A stretch of DNA of 64,000 nt from Propioniciclava flava (GCF_004126535.1 NZ_PPCV01000003.1:248001-312000); one strand, 5' to 3'. Positions 14,791 to 23,767 are shown, numbered from the stretch's first letter. The notes: a model not told the origin generated them from the sequence alone. Translations and numbers: made by a program.

Positions 14791-15999
14791 TCAGGTGGAC
14801 GCGGCCGCCCCGGGCGCGGAGGGCCGCCCCACGCGGTACCACGGGATGATGCTCAGCAGCAGCGTCGCCCCGGTCAGGAAGAACGCCCACCCGAAGCCGA
14901 AGGCGTCCGCGATGAACCCGGCCAGCAGCGTGCCGACGATGGCGCCCAGATCACCGGCCATGGAGAACACCGACAGCGCCTGACCACCGTTGCGGTTCGA
15001 GCCGATGATGTCGGCCATCATGGCTTGGGAGGCGGGCTGGATCATGGACGCGCCCACGCCCCCGACCAGCGACAACCCGACGAACACCGGCAGCATTTCG
15101 GCCCACCCGAACACCAGCGTGCTGAACCCGCTGATCAGCAGGCCAGTCATCAGCACCGGACGCCGACCCACCGCGTCCACCATGCGTCCGGTGAACTGTT
15201 GCCCGATGACGTTGCCGATCGCGAACAAGGTGAGGGCGAACCCGGCCATGGGCGCGCCGAGGGTAGGCAGTGCGGACGCCATCAACGGCACCAGCGCGAT
15301 CCTGACGCCGAACGTCGACCAGCCATTAGCGAAACCGGACGCCAGCAGCGCGCGATAGTGAGGCAGTTGCCACACCTCGTGCAAGGTGACGCGAGGCCGG
15401 GCATCGTCGGAGGACTCTGCTGCTGCGGGATCCCGCAGGAACAGCACGACGACAAGGATCGCGATGCTCACCGAAACGCCGTAGATGAAGAGCGCCAGGC
15501 GGTAGCCGAACCCCACCAGGAACGACCCCAGGATCGGGCCGCAGATGTTGCCGATCAGGAACGCTGATCCATACAGAGCCGACATGCGCCCGCGCGCCTG
15601 GACCGGGGAGAGCCGCACCAAGAGGCCCATGGACGCGACGCTGAACGTTACTGACCCGATGCCACCCAGGCCTCGCCACACCAGAAGATCCCAATAGCCT
15701 TGCGCGGCCGCGCACAAGAACGAGGACGCGGCGACGCCCGCCAGCCCGGCGATGTACATCCAGCGTTCGCCGAAGCGGGCGATCAGGGCGCCCGCGCCGG
15801 GCGCGAACAGCATCCGTGCGAGCGCGAAGACGGTCACGATGGCCGACGCGGCGCCATAGCCGACGTCAAAGCTCGCCGCGAACTGTGGCAGCACGGGGGC
15901 GATCAGCCCGAACCCGAGCGCGATCAGCAAAGCCGCGGCGACCAGCACCCAGATTTCGCGGGGGATCGGCTCGCGGGTTCGCCTGATGGCAGCGCTCAC
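14791..15999 (-). CDS. MFS transporter, drug/siderophore-export type
   Basis: 402 residues with twelve predicted TM segments. The loop 2-3 region (GALIARFGERWMYIAGLAG) matches MFS motif A-like sequence, and GGIGSVTFSVASMGLLVRLSP lies in TM5. GTG 15999 is the start, with AGGAGG 4 nt upstream; earlier in-frame sequence is not protein-like. It belongs to the DHA1-like exporters and might export a siderophore, given its convergent neighbour, or a drug. Substrate is not determined. Six nt upstream lies the end of the ABC permease gene, so the three may be co-transcribed. Confidence 0.85.
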   Translation of the reverse strand: MSAAIRRTREPIPREIWVLVAAALLIALGFGLIAPVLPQFAASFDVGYGAASAIVTVFALARMLFAPGAGALIARFGERWMYIAGLAGVAASSFLCAAAQGYWDLLVWRGLGGIGSVTFSVASMGLLVRLSPVQARGRMSALYGSAFLIGNICGPILGSFLVGFGYRLALFIYGVSVSIAILVVVLFLRDPAAAESSDDARPRVTLHEVWQLPHYRALLASGFANGWSTFGVRIALVPLMASALPTLGAPMAGFALTLFAIGNVIGQQFTGRMVDAVGRRPVLMTGLLISGFSTLVFGWAEMLPVFVGLSLVGGVGASMIQPASQAMMADIIGSNRNGGQALSVFSMAGDLGAIVGTLLAGFIADAFGFGWAFFLTGATLLLSIIPWYRVGRPSAPGAAAST

Positions 16000-16155
16000 G
16001 GCCCTCCTGTCTTGCGACGCTCGCGGCGTCCCTGTCGAGTTGTCACCCCGGTGGCGATGCTCACGCTCACCGACGGGGGAACATCTCCCCCATTGTGCCG
16101 TGTTGCCAATCGGCGTCCAGCAGTTGCCTCGCCATGCCCAGCGCGGCAAGTGGTT

Positions 16156-16875
16156 TCACAACTCGGCGCCGCGGAAAGCGAACCAGGACGCGACCACCGG
16201 CCCCACCGTGCACAGGGCCCACAGGGCGACCGCGCCCGCCTCGCCCACAGCCCCCAGCCCGGACAGACCACGCAACGCCATCACGATCACGGCCAGCGCC
16301 ACCACGATGAGCAGCACGACCATCCAGCCGCGACGGTTCCACCGCAGCAGCGCCACGACCGTGGCCATGACGCACGCCAGCAGGGGCAGGAGGTAAATGC
16401 TCAGCAGTGCCCAGGACGCCGTCGCCGCGGCGCCTTGCCCCGCTGGTGAGGACGACGTCCCTACCGCGAGGACGAGTGGCCCCTGCGGTCCCACGAGGGA
16501 GCGTTCGATCGACGCGCCGACCAGGTTCACGGCGTGCTGCCCATAGGGCGCGGCCATCGTGAGGAGCGTCGCCGCAACGAACACCGTGCCGCGCGTATGG
16601 CCGAGCGTGAGCGCGTAGCGGGCCCCACCCCACCACAGAAGCGGGACGCCGATCACCCCGCACAGCACCAGCACCCCGGCCGCCGAGGTGTCGAGGGGGG
16701 AACGGTCGGCACCCGCCGCGCCGATGCGCGCCACCGCGGCCGCCACCAGCCAGGCCACCAGCGGCCACCACAGCCGCCACCCGGCGCGTCCCGACACCGC
16801 CGCAAGGGCCGCCGCCAGCGTCCGCACGCGCCCAGGTGGTCGCCTCGACTCGGTCAGCGCGCCCGTGGTGCTCAT
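16156..16875 (-). CDS. ABC-type membrane protein, putative permease
   Basis: 239 residues with about six TM segments (for example GVLVLCGVIGVPLLWWGGA and WMVVLLIVVALAVIVMAL). No recognised family motif is visible. Its ATG overlaps the stop of the ATPase gene by 4 nt (ATGA), so it is probably the membrane half of that transporter. Architecture and size fit ABC-2-like permeases of actinobacteria that lack sequence similarity to named exporters. Substrate unknown. Confidence 0.65.
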   Translation of the reverse strand: MSTTGALTESRRPPGRVRTLAAALAAVSGRAGWRLWWPLVAWLVAAAVARIGAAGADRSPLDTSAAGVLVLCGVIGVPLLWWGGARYALTLGHTRGTVFVAATLLTMAAPYGQHAVNLVGASIERSLVGPQGPLVLAVGTSSSPAGQGAAATASWALLSIYLLPLLACVMATVVALLRWNRRGWMVVLLIVVALAVIVMALRGLSGLGAVGEAGAVALWALCTVGPVVASWFAFRGAEL

Positions 16876-17732
16876 CGTCCCTCCCAGTGGGTGTCCGTCA
16901 GCGCCGTGACAAGGTCGTCCAGGCCGAGGGAGTGCACGCGCCGGTGAGCCCCCGGCGGGACCGCTGCGACGGGGACGACAGCGCTCGAATGATCGTCCCG
17001 CCGATCCACAGGCCCCAGATGCGGCATCGCCACGAGCGCGTCGAAGTCTCCGTCCAGGCGCACCCAGCCCGCGCGCACCTCCTCCAGCGGCCCCGCGGCC
17101 ACCACCCGTCCCGCAGACAGGACGATCACCCGATCCACCAACCCTTCCCACGTCGCTATGTGGTCGGTGGCGATCACCCACGTTCGGGGCTGGCGTCCGT
17201 GCTCGTCGGCGAGCGCCTCCGCCAGGCGCGCACGCTGCGAGGTGTCCGCGACCGCGTCGGGCTCATCCAGCAGGGTGCAGCGCGCGCGGACGGCGAGCGC
17301 CAGGCAGGCGGAGGCGATCGACTGCTCTGCGCCACTGAGATGGCGCAGAGCGGTGCCGGGAGCAAAGCCCAGGCGTCCCAGGAGTTCGATGGCACGCACC
17401 GGATCAGCATGCGGCTGGACCCGAGCCAGGTCGCGCGCCATCGACGCCACGCTCGCACCGGTTGCCCCGGGCCAGCGCCCCGTCGAGAGATAGGTCAGCC
17501 CCGGATGGTCCCCCACCTGGGACGCTTCGACCCCGCCAACGCTGGCCGTCCCGCGGTAGCGCGGCAGGCGTCCAGCGAGCAATCGCACCAGCGTTGTGCG
17601 TCCGGCGCTCGCGCGTCCGAGCACCCCGACGACGCTGCCAGCAGGAACGTCGACGGTGATGTCATCGAGGGCGATCGTGCGTCCCCATCGCACGCCGACG
17701 TCCTGCAAGGTCAGTGCAGCGGCGGTCGTCAT
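16872..17732 (-). CDS. ABC transporter ATPase with an atypical Walker A
   Basis: 286 residues. Domain order is normal: Walker A region GVLGRASAGRTTLVRLLAG, signature LSGAEQSIASACLAL, Walker B RCTLLDEPDAV, and H-loop VIATDHIATWE. The P-loop reads GRASAGRTT, so the invariant Lys is Arg, the Q-loop is weak and the signature is LSGAE rather than LSGGQ. A ~65-residue C-terminal extension has no match I recognise. Such changes would weaken ATP hydrolysis in a canonical ABC protein. ATG 17732 is preferred over the GTG/ATG 36 nt earlier. It is coupled to the membrane protein gene. Confidence 0.8.
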   Translation of the reverse strand: MTTAAALTLQDVGVRWGRTIALDDITVDVPAGSVVGVLGRASAGRTTLVRLLAGRLPRYRGTASVGGVEASQVGDHPGLTYLSTGRWPGATGASVASMARDLARVQPHADPVRAIELLGRLGFAPGTALRHLSGAEQSIASACLALAVRARCTLLDEPDAVADTSQRARLAEALADEHGRQPRTWVIATDHIATWEGLVDRVIVLSAGRVVAAGPLEEVRAGWVRLDGDFDALVAMPHLGPVDRRDDHSSAVVPVAAVPPGAHRRVHSLGLDDLVTALTDTHWEGR

Positions 17733-17790
17733 GAGGGGTAGGGTTCCCGGTCCGGGTGAGCGGCGCAACCCCGGGCGTGCCGCACCGGCG

Positions 17791-18414
17791 TCAGACGACG
17801 GCGTCCTCAGGCACTACCGCGACGACGGGTTCAGCGTTCTTGATGCGCGTCAGCCACAGCGCCAGGTTCACGACCCCGATCAGGCCGATGGCCGTCGAGC
17901 AAATCTGGGTCGAGAGGTCGCCGACCGCCGCACCCCAGCTCAGCCACATCACCTGAATGACCACGGCGATGATGATGTAGCCGCCCGACAGCCCGGTGAT
18001 GTCAGGGGCACGGATCAGGTCGCGCGTTTGGCCGACCATGCCGACGGCGGCAGGGATCACAGCCAGCACGCCGAACCAGCCCGGAGGGGCGACCAGTTCG
18101 ACCCCGATCATGATGACGCCGACGACCAGCCCCCAGGGCCACACCTTGACGGTCGGGAGGCGACGGTCGCGCTGCAGCATCACCAAGACGCAGGCGGCGA
18201 ACACTGCGCCCATCACGTTCGGCACGATGATGTTGGGGTGCCCGACGTTGATGCCGTGCGCCGTCCAGCCGATCCCGGCACCCAACAGCAGTTGCCACAT
18301 GAGCAGCGAAACTCCGCTGCTCGTCCCAGCCCGCAGGAGGCGTACCACCTGAGGCAACGAACCGAACATGCCGACGAGGGCACATATCCAGCCCCAGACC
18401 ACCACCAACCCCAC
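17791..18414 (-). CDS. PQ-loop (SWEET/MtN3-like) membrane protein
   Basis: 207 residues with seven probable TM segments. The N-terminal repeat shows the PQ-loop GSLPQVVRLLRAGTSSGVSL; the second repeat reads GMVGQTRDLIRAPDITGLSG, with the Pro lost. PQ-loop proteins include sugar uniporters (SemiSWEETs, half this length) and amino-acid carriers; two repeats in one chain is the longer layout. The start is GTG 18414, 8 nt after a TAGGCT hexamer, probably leaderless. Substrate unknown. Confidence 0.78.
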   Translation of the reverse strand: MGLVVVWGWICALVGMFGSLPQVVRLLRAGTSSGVSLLMWQLLLGAGIGWTAHGINVGHPNIIVPNVMGAVFAACVLVMLQRDRRLPTVKVWPWGLVVGVIMIGVELVAPPGWFGVLAVIPAAVGMVGQTRDLIRAPDITGLSGGYIIIAVVIQVMWLSWGAAVGDLSTQICSTAIGLIGVVNLALWLTRIKNAEPVVAVVPEDAVV

Positions 18415-18422
18415 GACTCACC

Positions 18423-18428
18423 AGCCTA
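18423..18428 (-). promoter_or_regulatory. -10 hexamer TAGGCT of the PQ-loop gene
   Basis: Minus-strand TAGGCT, 8 nt before GTG 18414, with no ribosome site. It lies in the divergent gap shared with the ACT-domain gene. Confidence 0.4.
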
Positions 18429-18496
18429 AGAGCCGAAGGGGTCTCCGGGTCAGACCGGAGCCATCGGTTGCCATAGTCGTGCGGGTATCACGCAAC

Positions 18497-18502
18497 TAGG
18501 GT
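18497..18502 (+). promoter_or_regulatory. -10 hexamer TAGGGT of the ACT-domain gene
   Basis: TAGGGT, 6 nt before ATG 18509, identical in sequence and spacing to the element at 1942-1947. No Shine-Dalgarno sequence is present. Confidence 0.5.
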
Positions 18503-18508
18503 GGCGGC

Positions 18509-19015
18509 ATGAGCATCCTGGTGATCACCGTGATCGGAACCGATCGCGCCGGCCTCGTGAGCGCCCTGGCGGGCGTCGTGGCCGACCATGGGGGCAACTG
18601 GACGCGCAGCCAGCTTGCCGAACTCGCGGGCGCGTTCGCGGGCATCGTCGTCGTGGAGGTCCCCGACGCCCACGTGGACGCCTTCACCGCCGACGCGCTG
18701 GCCATCGACGGCCTCGAGGTCGTCGTCCAAGGCGGCCACGAAGCAGAGGCTGCTCCCCGGCAGGTCACCCTCGAGGTGCTGGGCAACGATCGACCCGGCA
18801 TCGTGAAGGAAATCTCCCGGGTGGTGGCGCGTCACGGGTTGTCGATCCTGGAACTGACCACCGACACGCGCGAGGCCCCGATGACGGGCGGGCGACTCTT
18901 CGAGGCGCGACTCGTCGTCGAGGTCACGGATCCGGCCGACCTGGAGCGCGTCCACGACGATCTGGAGCAGATCGCCGCCGAGTTGATGGTGGACCTGTCG
19001 TGGGGTGAAGCGTGA
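18509..19015 (+). CDS. Tandem ACT-domain protein, GcvR-like regulator
   Basis: 168 residues made of two ACT domains: VITVIGTDRAGLVSALAGVV (residues ~5-24) and VTLEVLGNDRPGIVKEISRV (~91-110). Each has the GxDRxG turn typical of amino-acid-binding ACT modules. The layout matches GcvR, the glycine-cleavage regulator, and similar small actinobacterial proteins. The ligand is probably an amino acid. The stop overlaps the pirin start by 4 nt (GTGA). No gcv genes are in the window, so the target pathway is open. Confidence 0.85.
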   Translation: MSILVITVIGTDRAGLVSALAGVVADHGGNWTRSQLAELAGAFAGIVVVEVPDAHVDAFTADALAIDGLEVVVQGGHEAEAAPRQVTLEVLGNDRPGIVKEISRVVARHGLSILELTTDTREAPMTGGRLFEARLVVEVTDPADLERVHDDLEQIAAELMVDLSWGEA

Positions 19016-20007
19016 GCGTCGTCCTTCTGGCGCCGACTACAACCCTGGCCGGCGACGGCAGCACGACCGTGTCGCGGACGCTCCCGCAGCGCGGACACTT
19101 GGGCGTGGGGCCCTGGTGGTTCGTTGACGCGTTCGGTGGCACCCAACATGACGGGGATTCCGACGGCGGGGGTTCCGGCGGCGGCGGATCAGGCGGTGGG
19201 CGTTTCGACGGCGGCGGATCTGCTGGCCACCCGCCCGGCGGGGCGCCGCACGGACACGCGGGCATGCAGTCGATGACGTGGCTGTTCAGCGGGGCGCTGC
19301 GCCACACCGACGGGCTCGGCACGGACGCGGTGGTGCGCGCCGGTCAGGTGCTGATGTTCACGGCGGGCGACGGTGCCGTGCACACGGAAACGCCGGTGGG
19401 TGAGGAACCCGCGCGCGGCGTCGCGTTGGGGTTGGTTCTGCCGCCGCACGAGCGACACCGGGCTGCTTCGGTCGAGGAGTTTTGGCCCGAGCCGGTGCGG
19501 TTCGGGGATCACGAGGTGGCGATCTTCGTCGGGGAACTGGGCTGGGAGGACTCCCCGGTTGAGGTGTTTTCCCCGGCAGCGGGGGCGGAAGTGCGCTTCG
19601 CCTCGCATGACCCGTGGACAGTGCCGATCCCCGAACGGTGGGAGTTCGGCGTCCTGGCCTTGGACGATCCCGTGTGGGTGGATGGCATTCAGGTTCCCCC
19701 CGGTCACCTGGCGCTCGTCTCGGGGCAACCGTCCTTCGACGTCAGCGCTCAGGCCGATGCTGGCACTGTTGTCCCGGCGCTGGTCCTCGGCGGGGAGATC
19801 CCCGAACCCTTCGTCCCCTGGTGGAACTTTGTCGGCGCCGACCACGATGAGATCGCCTCGTGGTGTCGCGACTACGAGGCAGCCAGGGGCCTGGGCGACG
19901 GGAATGCGGCCCGTTTCCCGCTGCCACCTGGGGTCACTCCCGCTGACCTGATCCCCGCGCCCCCGCTGCCCGGGGTCCGCCTGCTGCCCAAGCACCGCGA
20001 TCAGTAG
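19012..20007 (+). CDS. Pirin-family bicupin protein with a Gly-rich insertion
   Basis: 331 residues, versus ~230-320 for most pirins. Cupin-1 features are visible (LGVGPWWFVDAFGG near residue 30, then HAGMQSMTWLFSGALRHTDG and HTETPVGEEPARGVALGLVL). Pirins bind one Fe or other metal through three His and one Glu, and some have quercetinase-like activity. Between residues ~48 and 80, where relatives have a short loop before the HxHxG metal motif, this protein has a run of Gly/Ser/Asp (GGGSGGGGSGGG). The motif itself appears as HGHAG. It is translationally coupled to the ACT protein through the GTG start. Confidence 0.88.
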   Translation: MSVVLLAPTTTLAGDGSTTVSRTLPQRGHLGVGPWWFVDAFGGTQHDGDSDGGGSGGGGSGGGRFDGGGSAGHPPGGAPHGHAGMQSMTWLFSGALRHTDGLGTDAVVRAGQVLMFTAGDGAVHTETPVGEEPARGVALGLVLPPHERHRAASVEEFWPEPVRFGDHEVAIFVGELGWEDSPVEVFSPAAGAEVRFASHDPWTVPIPERWEFGVLALDDPVWVDGIQVPPGHLALVSGQPSFDVSAQADAGTVVPALVLGGEIPEPFVPWWNFVGADHDEIASWCRDYEAARGLGDGNAARFPLPPGVTPADLIPAPPLPGVRLLPKHRDQ

Positions 20008-20192
20008 CCTCCGTTCTCTCAGTGGCTGCACCGGACGCTAACCTCCGCTCCCTGGGTGGCCAGCGCGGAGCACTCCCCTCCACCCCTCAACGCGAGCCGC
20101 ACACCGATCGGTTACCCCCACGGGTGTTGGCGCCTAGCGGCTGCACACCCGCCTGAGCTAGAAGCATTCGCCTCTGGGTCAACGGCAGGGGG

Positions 20193-23100
20193 TCAACTGC
20201 GGGCGCGTAACCGTCCCTCCACCGCCTCCTGGCACGCGTCTACGGTCTCAGGTAGGAGGTCAATCCCCAGCGTGCGCGCGGTACGCGTCACGCTGTGCAC
20301 AAGCCGACGCACATCATCGGTACGGCCCGCCTGCTGCTCGGTCTTGATCCGCTCCACCATCAACAGTTCGTCCTCGGGGGCGGCCACGAGTGCTCGACTC
20401 GCCGCCCAGCGGGCCGTCTCCACGTCACCCACGGCGCGCGCCTTGCGCGCCGCGACGACACCGACATCCCGGATGAGCGCCCCCGCGTCCGCGCGCAACT
20501 CCTCCGCCCAGCCCCACTGTCCGGGCGCGGCGTCCGCCAAGGGGGCTCCCCGCACCATGCGCAGCGCCGCCAGCAAATGCTCCAGCCCAAGACCGTTCAC
20601 CCCGGGGGCAGTCAGCACAAGGAGGTCCCCCCAATCGGAGGAGACGTCATCGGCGAGTTGAATGCGTCCGGAGTAGGCGTCCGGCAAGAACAAGGACCCC
20701 TCGGGCCCGGCTCCGAGCCACGTGCGCAGCCGACTCATGTTCGAACGGCGCGTCCCCTCGGCAACCAGAAGCGCACGCCCCATCTGCTGCGGGGAAGAGC
20801 CCGGATGGAGGTGCAACCAGGCGCAGTACTCGACGCACTGCCGCAGCGCCCGAGTGGGCGCCTGCCCGGCGCATCCGGTCAGTTCGATCGGGCCAAGGAG
20901 GTGCAGGCGCGGGAGGTCCCCACACGCGCCGGTCTCGGGCTCCGGTGGGACTTGCGTCCCCCAGCGCACATCGGCTTCCTGACGTGCCCCGTCATTGCCG
21001 GGTCGCAGCGACACGATGTCCATGGGGTCCCCTTCTCGCCACCAGGGCGCAGGTTCTGTGACGGAAGTGGTGGCGAGGGCGAACAGGTCGGTGATCGCTT
21101 CTCGCGTGTCGGCGCTGATGGTTTGCGGTCGCACCGTCCGCTCCCCCACGTGGACGGCAGGGCAGGCGGGCGGTTCCACCGCCGCGTGAGGCGCACCCCC
21201 AGCCGTCACCTCGGGCGTCCAGTCAAGACGCCAGTCGGCAGCAGAACTACTCTCCTCCAGGCCGAGAACGGCCGCGATGCCGTCCTCCTGCCCATCGACA
21301 GCCGTCCGGACGCGTTCTTGTTCCGCTTCGCTCAGGGACCGCTCAAAGAGCCACACCTGGGGTGGCCAGATTCCCGCCAGGTCAGGGTCGAGATGCCGCT
21401 GCCGCCACGGACGCGCATCCTCCGCTGCCGCTCGCGCTGAGGCTGCGCCCTCTAGAGCACGCAGCGCTTCCGCGACATCGCTGTGCGCCGTGATCCGCGC
21501 CGACCCCGAGGCAGCGACGAAGGCGGGATCGTCGGTCATCACGTGCAGATCGAGTTCGTCAGCCCAGGGCGCGCACCCCAGTTCGATCAGCAGGGAGGAC
21601 AACACTTCGTCTCGGCCCTGCCCGGCTTCACACGCGATGGCGAGCACTCCCGACTCCAAGGCGTCGAGCATGACCACCCCGGATTGCCTGTCCCGCCCCA
21701 CCGTCACGAGGGCCGGGAAGGCGACCGGCCCATCACCGTCGGCGACCCCCGACAACGTTGCCCACGAGATCACCAGCGCCGTTCCGATGCGAGCGAACCC
21801 GTCCGGCGCCGAGGAGGGATCCTCAGTGAAGTCGAAAGTAACTCCCGTCTCGTCCAAGGTTGCCGATGCAAGGTTCCTGACCTCGCCGGGGGCCCCGCGC
21901 CAATGAGCCGCGATCTGGCGCATGGCTCGCGTCAGGAGGACGTCCTTTCGAGCGGACGCCACACCGCCAGGCAGGTTCGTGAGTGCCGCTGCGTCGCGCC
22001 GGATCACCGGCGCCGACGGATCGCCGCCTGCCCTCACAGCGGGCAGGGGCGCGGCCACAGCAGGCAGAGGCGCGGCGGCGACGTGCTCCAACGCCGTGGC
22101 ATACCGGCTGAGGTCCGCCCCCGGCTGCACGAATCGTCGACCAACCGGGCGCGACTGGCGCTGAAGGCGACGCGCCAGCGCCACACCACCCAGCACCGCA
22201 GCCGCCGAGATGGCCGTCAGCCCGCCAGCCAACTCCTGAGTTGAGGGAACACGGGAGACCTCGCTCGCGGCCGGCGTCACCGTCGCCGAGGGGGTCAGTG
22301 ACGGTGTTGTCTCGGCAGTGCCATCCGCCCCCGGGGTGGTCGCTGTGGCCTCACCTGTGGTGGATGCCGCGGCCTCACCTGTCGTGGGTGCTGCCCCCTC
22401 TCCTGACGTGGGCGACGACGTCTCCGTTGAGGGGGGCACTGCGGTCGTCTCGGAGGTGGGCGACGCGGGAGCTTCCGCGGTCTCAAGGCCCACTCCCTCA
22501 CGCCCCGACCCATCAGTCGTCTGCTGGACCGTTGGGCTCCAGGGCAGACGCAGGGTCCAGCCGATGTCGATCTCATCCGGGTCGTGGATCCGATCGGCGT
22601 TCAGGGCGCGGATTTCTGGCCATCGATGTGCATCACCCAAATGGCGCTGCGCCAGCTTCGACAGGGTGTCCCCGCGCTGCACCGTGATCAGCGTGACGGG
22701 ATCGGGGATCTCCAGATCGGTTCCGCTGACCAGTTCAGCGAGAGGATCTGCGCCCAGCACGGCGTTCGCGGCCGCGATCTGACGCCACTGCACGCCCTCT
22801 CCGTAGTACTGCTCAGCGAGACTCCACAGGTCATCACCCGCCACCACGCGGTGGACCACAGCCGGCTTAGCAACAGTCGGTTCCGCCGCCTGTAGCGAGC
22901 GTGACTGCGGTTCGGCTGTCACCGAAACCGCGGATGCCGGCGCCACAACTGGCGCTGCCTGCGCCGGAAGGTTCACCGCAGTGAAGGCAACCGTCAACAG
23001 GCCTGCGGCAAGGGCGCGCGGGAAGCCGAGGCCGACCAACCGAACGTGAGGCCGCCACCCTGAGAGCCGAATGACGACCTCGATGAGCACCGCCAAGCTC

Positions 23101-23279
23101 CACCATGCCCACGCCAGCCACGCAGCGGCCGTCATCACGAGCAAGGCAGGCCGGACGTCGGACAGGCTCCACACCGCTATTGCTGAGACATCGGTGAAGC
23201 CGAGCCTGAGGAGAGCAAGCGGCGGCCCCACCGCGAGAATCACCAAGGTGGCGACGGCCAGCAGTCGACGCATCATCAT
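20193..23279 (-). CDS. LysM and BTAD-domain membrane protein of the Tad locus
   Basis: 1028 residues. About three TM segments lie in residues 1-120, then two LysM modules (~137-187, VVHRVVAGDDLWSLAEQYYG; ~197-246, ITVQRGDTLSKLAQRHLGDA), a Thr/Ser/Pro-rich linker (~255-340), another TM segment (~346-370), a long cytoplasmic-like domain, and a C-terminal bacterial transcriptional activator domain (~793-1026) made of helical repeats. LysM binds peptidoglycan. BTAD usually follows an OmpR-type DNA-binding domain, which is weak or absent here. Similar proteins occur at the ends of actinobacterial tad operons. ATG 23279 overlaps the preceding stop by 4 nt. Role in pilus assembly or sensing is inferred. 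Confidence 0.82.
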   Translation of the reverse strand: MMMRRLLAVATLVILAVGPPLALLRLGFTDVSAIAVWSLSDVRPALLVMTAAAWLAWAWWSLAVLIEVVIRLSGWRPHVRLVGLGFPRALAAGLLTVAFTAVNLPAQAAPVVAPASAVSVTAEPQSRSLQAAEPTVAKPAVVHRVVAGDDLWSLAEQYYGEGVQWRQIAAANAVLGADPLAELVSGTDLEIPDPVTLITVQRGDTLSKLAQRHLGDAHRWPEIRALNADRIHDPDEIDIGWTLRLPWSPTVQQTTDGSGREGVGLETAEAPASPTSETTAVPPSTETSSPTSGEGAAPTTGEAAASTTGEATATTPGADGTAETTPSLTPSATVTPAASEVSRVPSTQELAGGLTAISAAAVLGGVALARRLQRQSRPVGRRFVQPGADLSRYATALEHVAAAPLPAVAAPLPAVRAGGDPSAPVIRRDAAALTNLPGGVASARKDVLLTRAMRQIAAHWRGAPGEVRNLASATLDETGVTFDFTEDPSSAPDGFARIGTALVISWATLSGVADGDGPVAFPALVTVGRDRQSGVVMLDALESGVLAIACEAGQGRDEVLSSLLIELGCAPWADELDLHVMTDDPAFVAASGSARITAHSDVAEALRALEGAASARAAAEDARPWRQRHLDPDLAGIWPPQVWLFERSLSEAEQERVRTAVDGQEDGIAAVLGLEESSSAADWRLDWTPEVTAGGAPHAAVEPPACPAVHVGERTVRPQTISADTREAITDLFALATTSVTEPAPWWREGDPMDIVSLRPGNDGARQEADVRWGTQVPPEPETGACGDLPRLHLLGPIELTGCAGQAPTRALRQCVEYCAWLHLHPGSSPQQMGRALLVAEGTRRSNMSRLRTWLGAGPEGSLFLPDAYSGRIQLADDVSSDWGDLLVLTAPGVNGLGLEHLLAALRMVRGAPLADAAPGQWGWAEELRADAGALIRDVGVVAARKARAVGDVETARWAASRALVAAPEDELLMVERIKTEQQAGRTDDVRRLVHSVTRTARTLGIDLLPETVDACQEAVEGRLRARS

Positions 23280-23767
23280 CGTCTCCCTCGAAAGCGGTCG
23301 AGCGTGGAGAAGGAATCGCCCTGGATCGGGATCTCGCCGGGGACTCCGGGTAACAGCAGATCCGCCACCGGCACGCGGCAGGTGACCGACGCACGGACCG
23401 CGCCTTCCTGTCCGAGTGGCGCGGCAAAGGCAGATACGTCCAGGCGGAGGTTCCAGGTGGGTCGGCACCGGACCCCTGAGGCGCGGGCGTCCCCCTCCAG
23501 GACGGTCTGTGCCTGGGATCTCGCTGAGCTGGCGTCCCGAGCTAAGGAAGCCGTTCGTGCGGCAGAATCGGCCCACTGACGCACCGCGATCTGTGTCGTG
23601 GCCAGCCGTCCGGCGAACAGCATCAGCCCGGCGACCAACAGCAGCGCCGGCACCATGATCGCGAATTCGACCGTTGCGGCGCCTCCGTCGCCTGTCCGAC
23701 ACCCGACCCGTCGGGTAACCGGGCGCAGGCGCGCCCGTCCAGCGACGAACTCATGCCTCACCGTCAT
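23276..23767 (-). CDS. TadE-family pseudopilin-like protein
   Basis: 163 residues. The family motif is GAATVEFAIMVPALLLVAGL, with Glu at +5 of the presumed processing region, then a periplasmic/extracellular domain with two Cys (Cys100 region and ASVTCRVPV). TadE proteins are minor pilins needed for Flp pilus assembly. The start overlaps the preceding gene's stop by 4 nt, and its own stop overlaps the next start, so the order is tightly coupled. Confidence 0.88.
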   Translation of the reverse strand: MTVRHEFVAGRARLRPVTRRVGCRTGDGGAATVEFAIMVPALLLVAGLMLFAGRLATTQIAVRQWADSAARTASLARDASSARSQAQTVLEGDARASGVRCRPTWNLRLDVSAFAAPLGQEGAVRASVTCRVPVADLLLPGVPGEIPIQGDSFSTLDRFRGRR

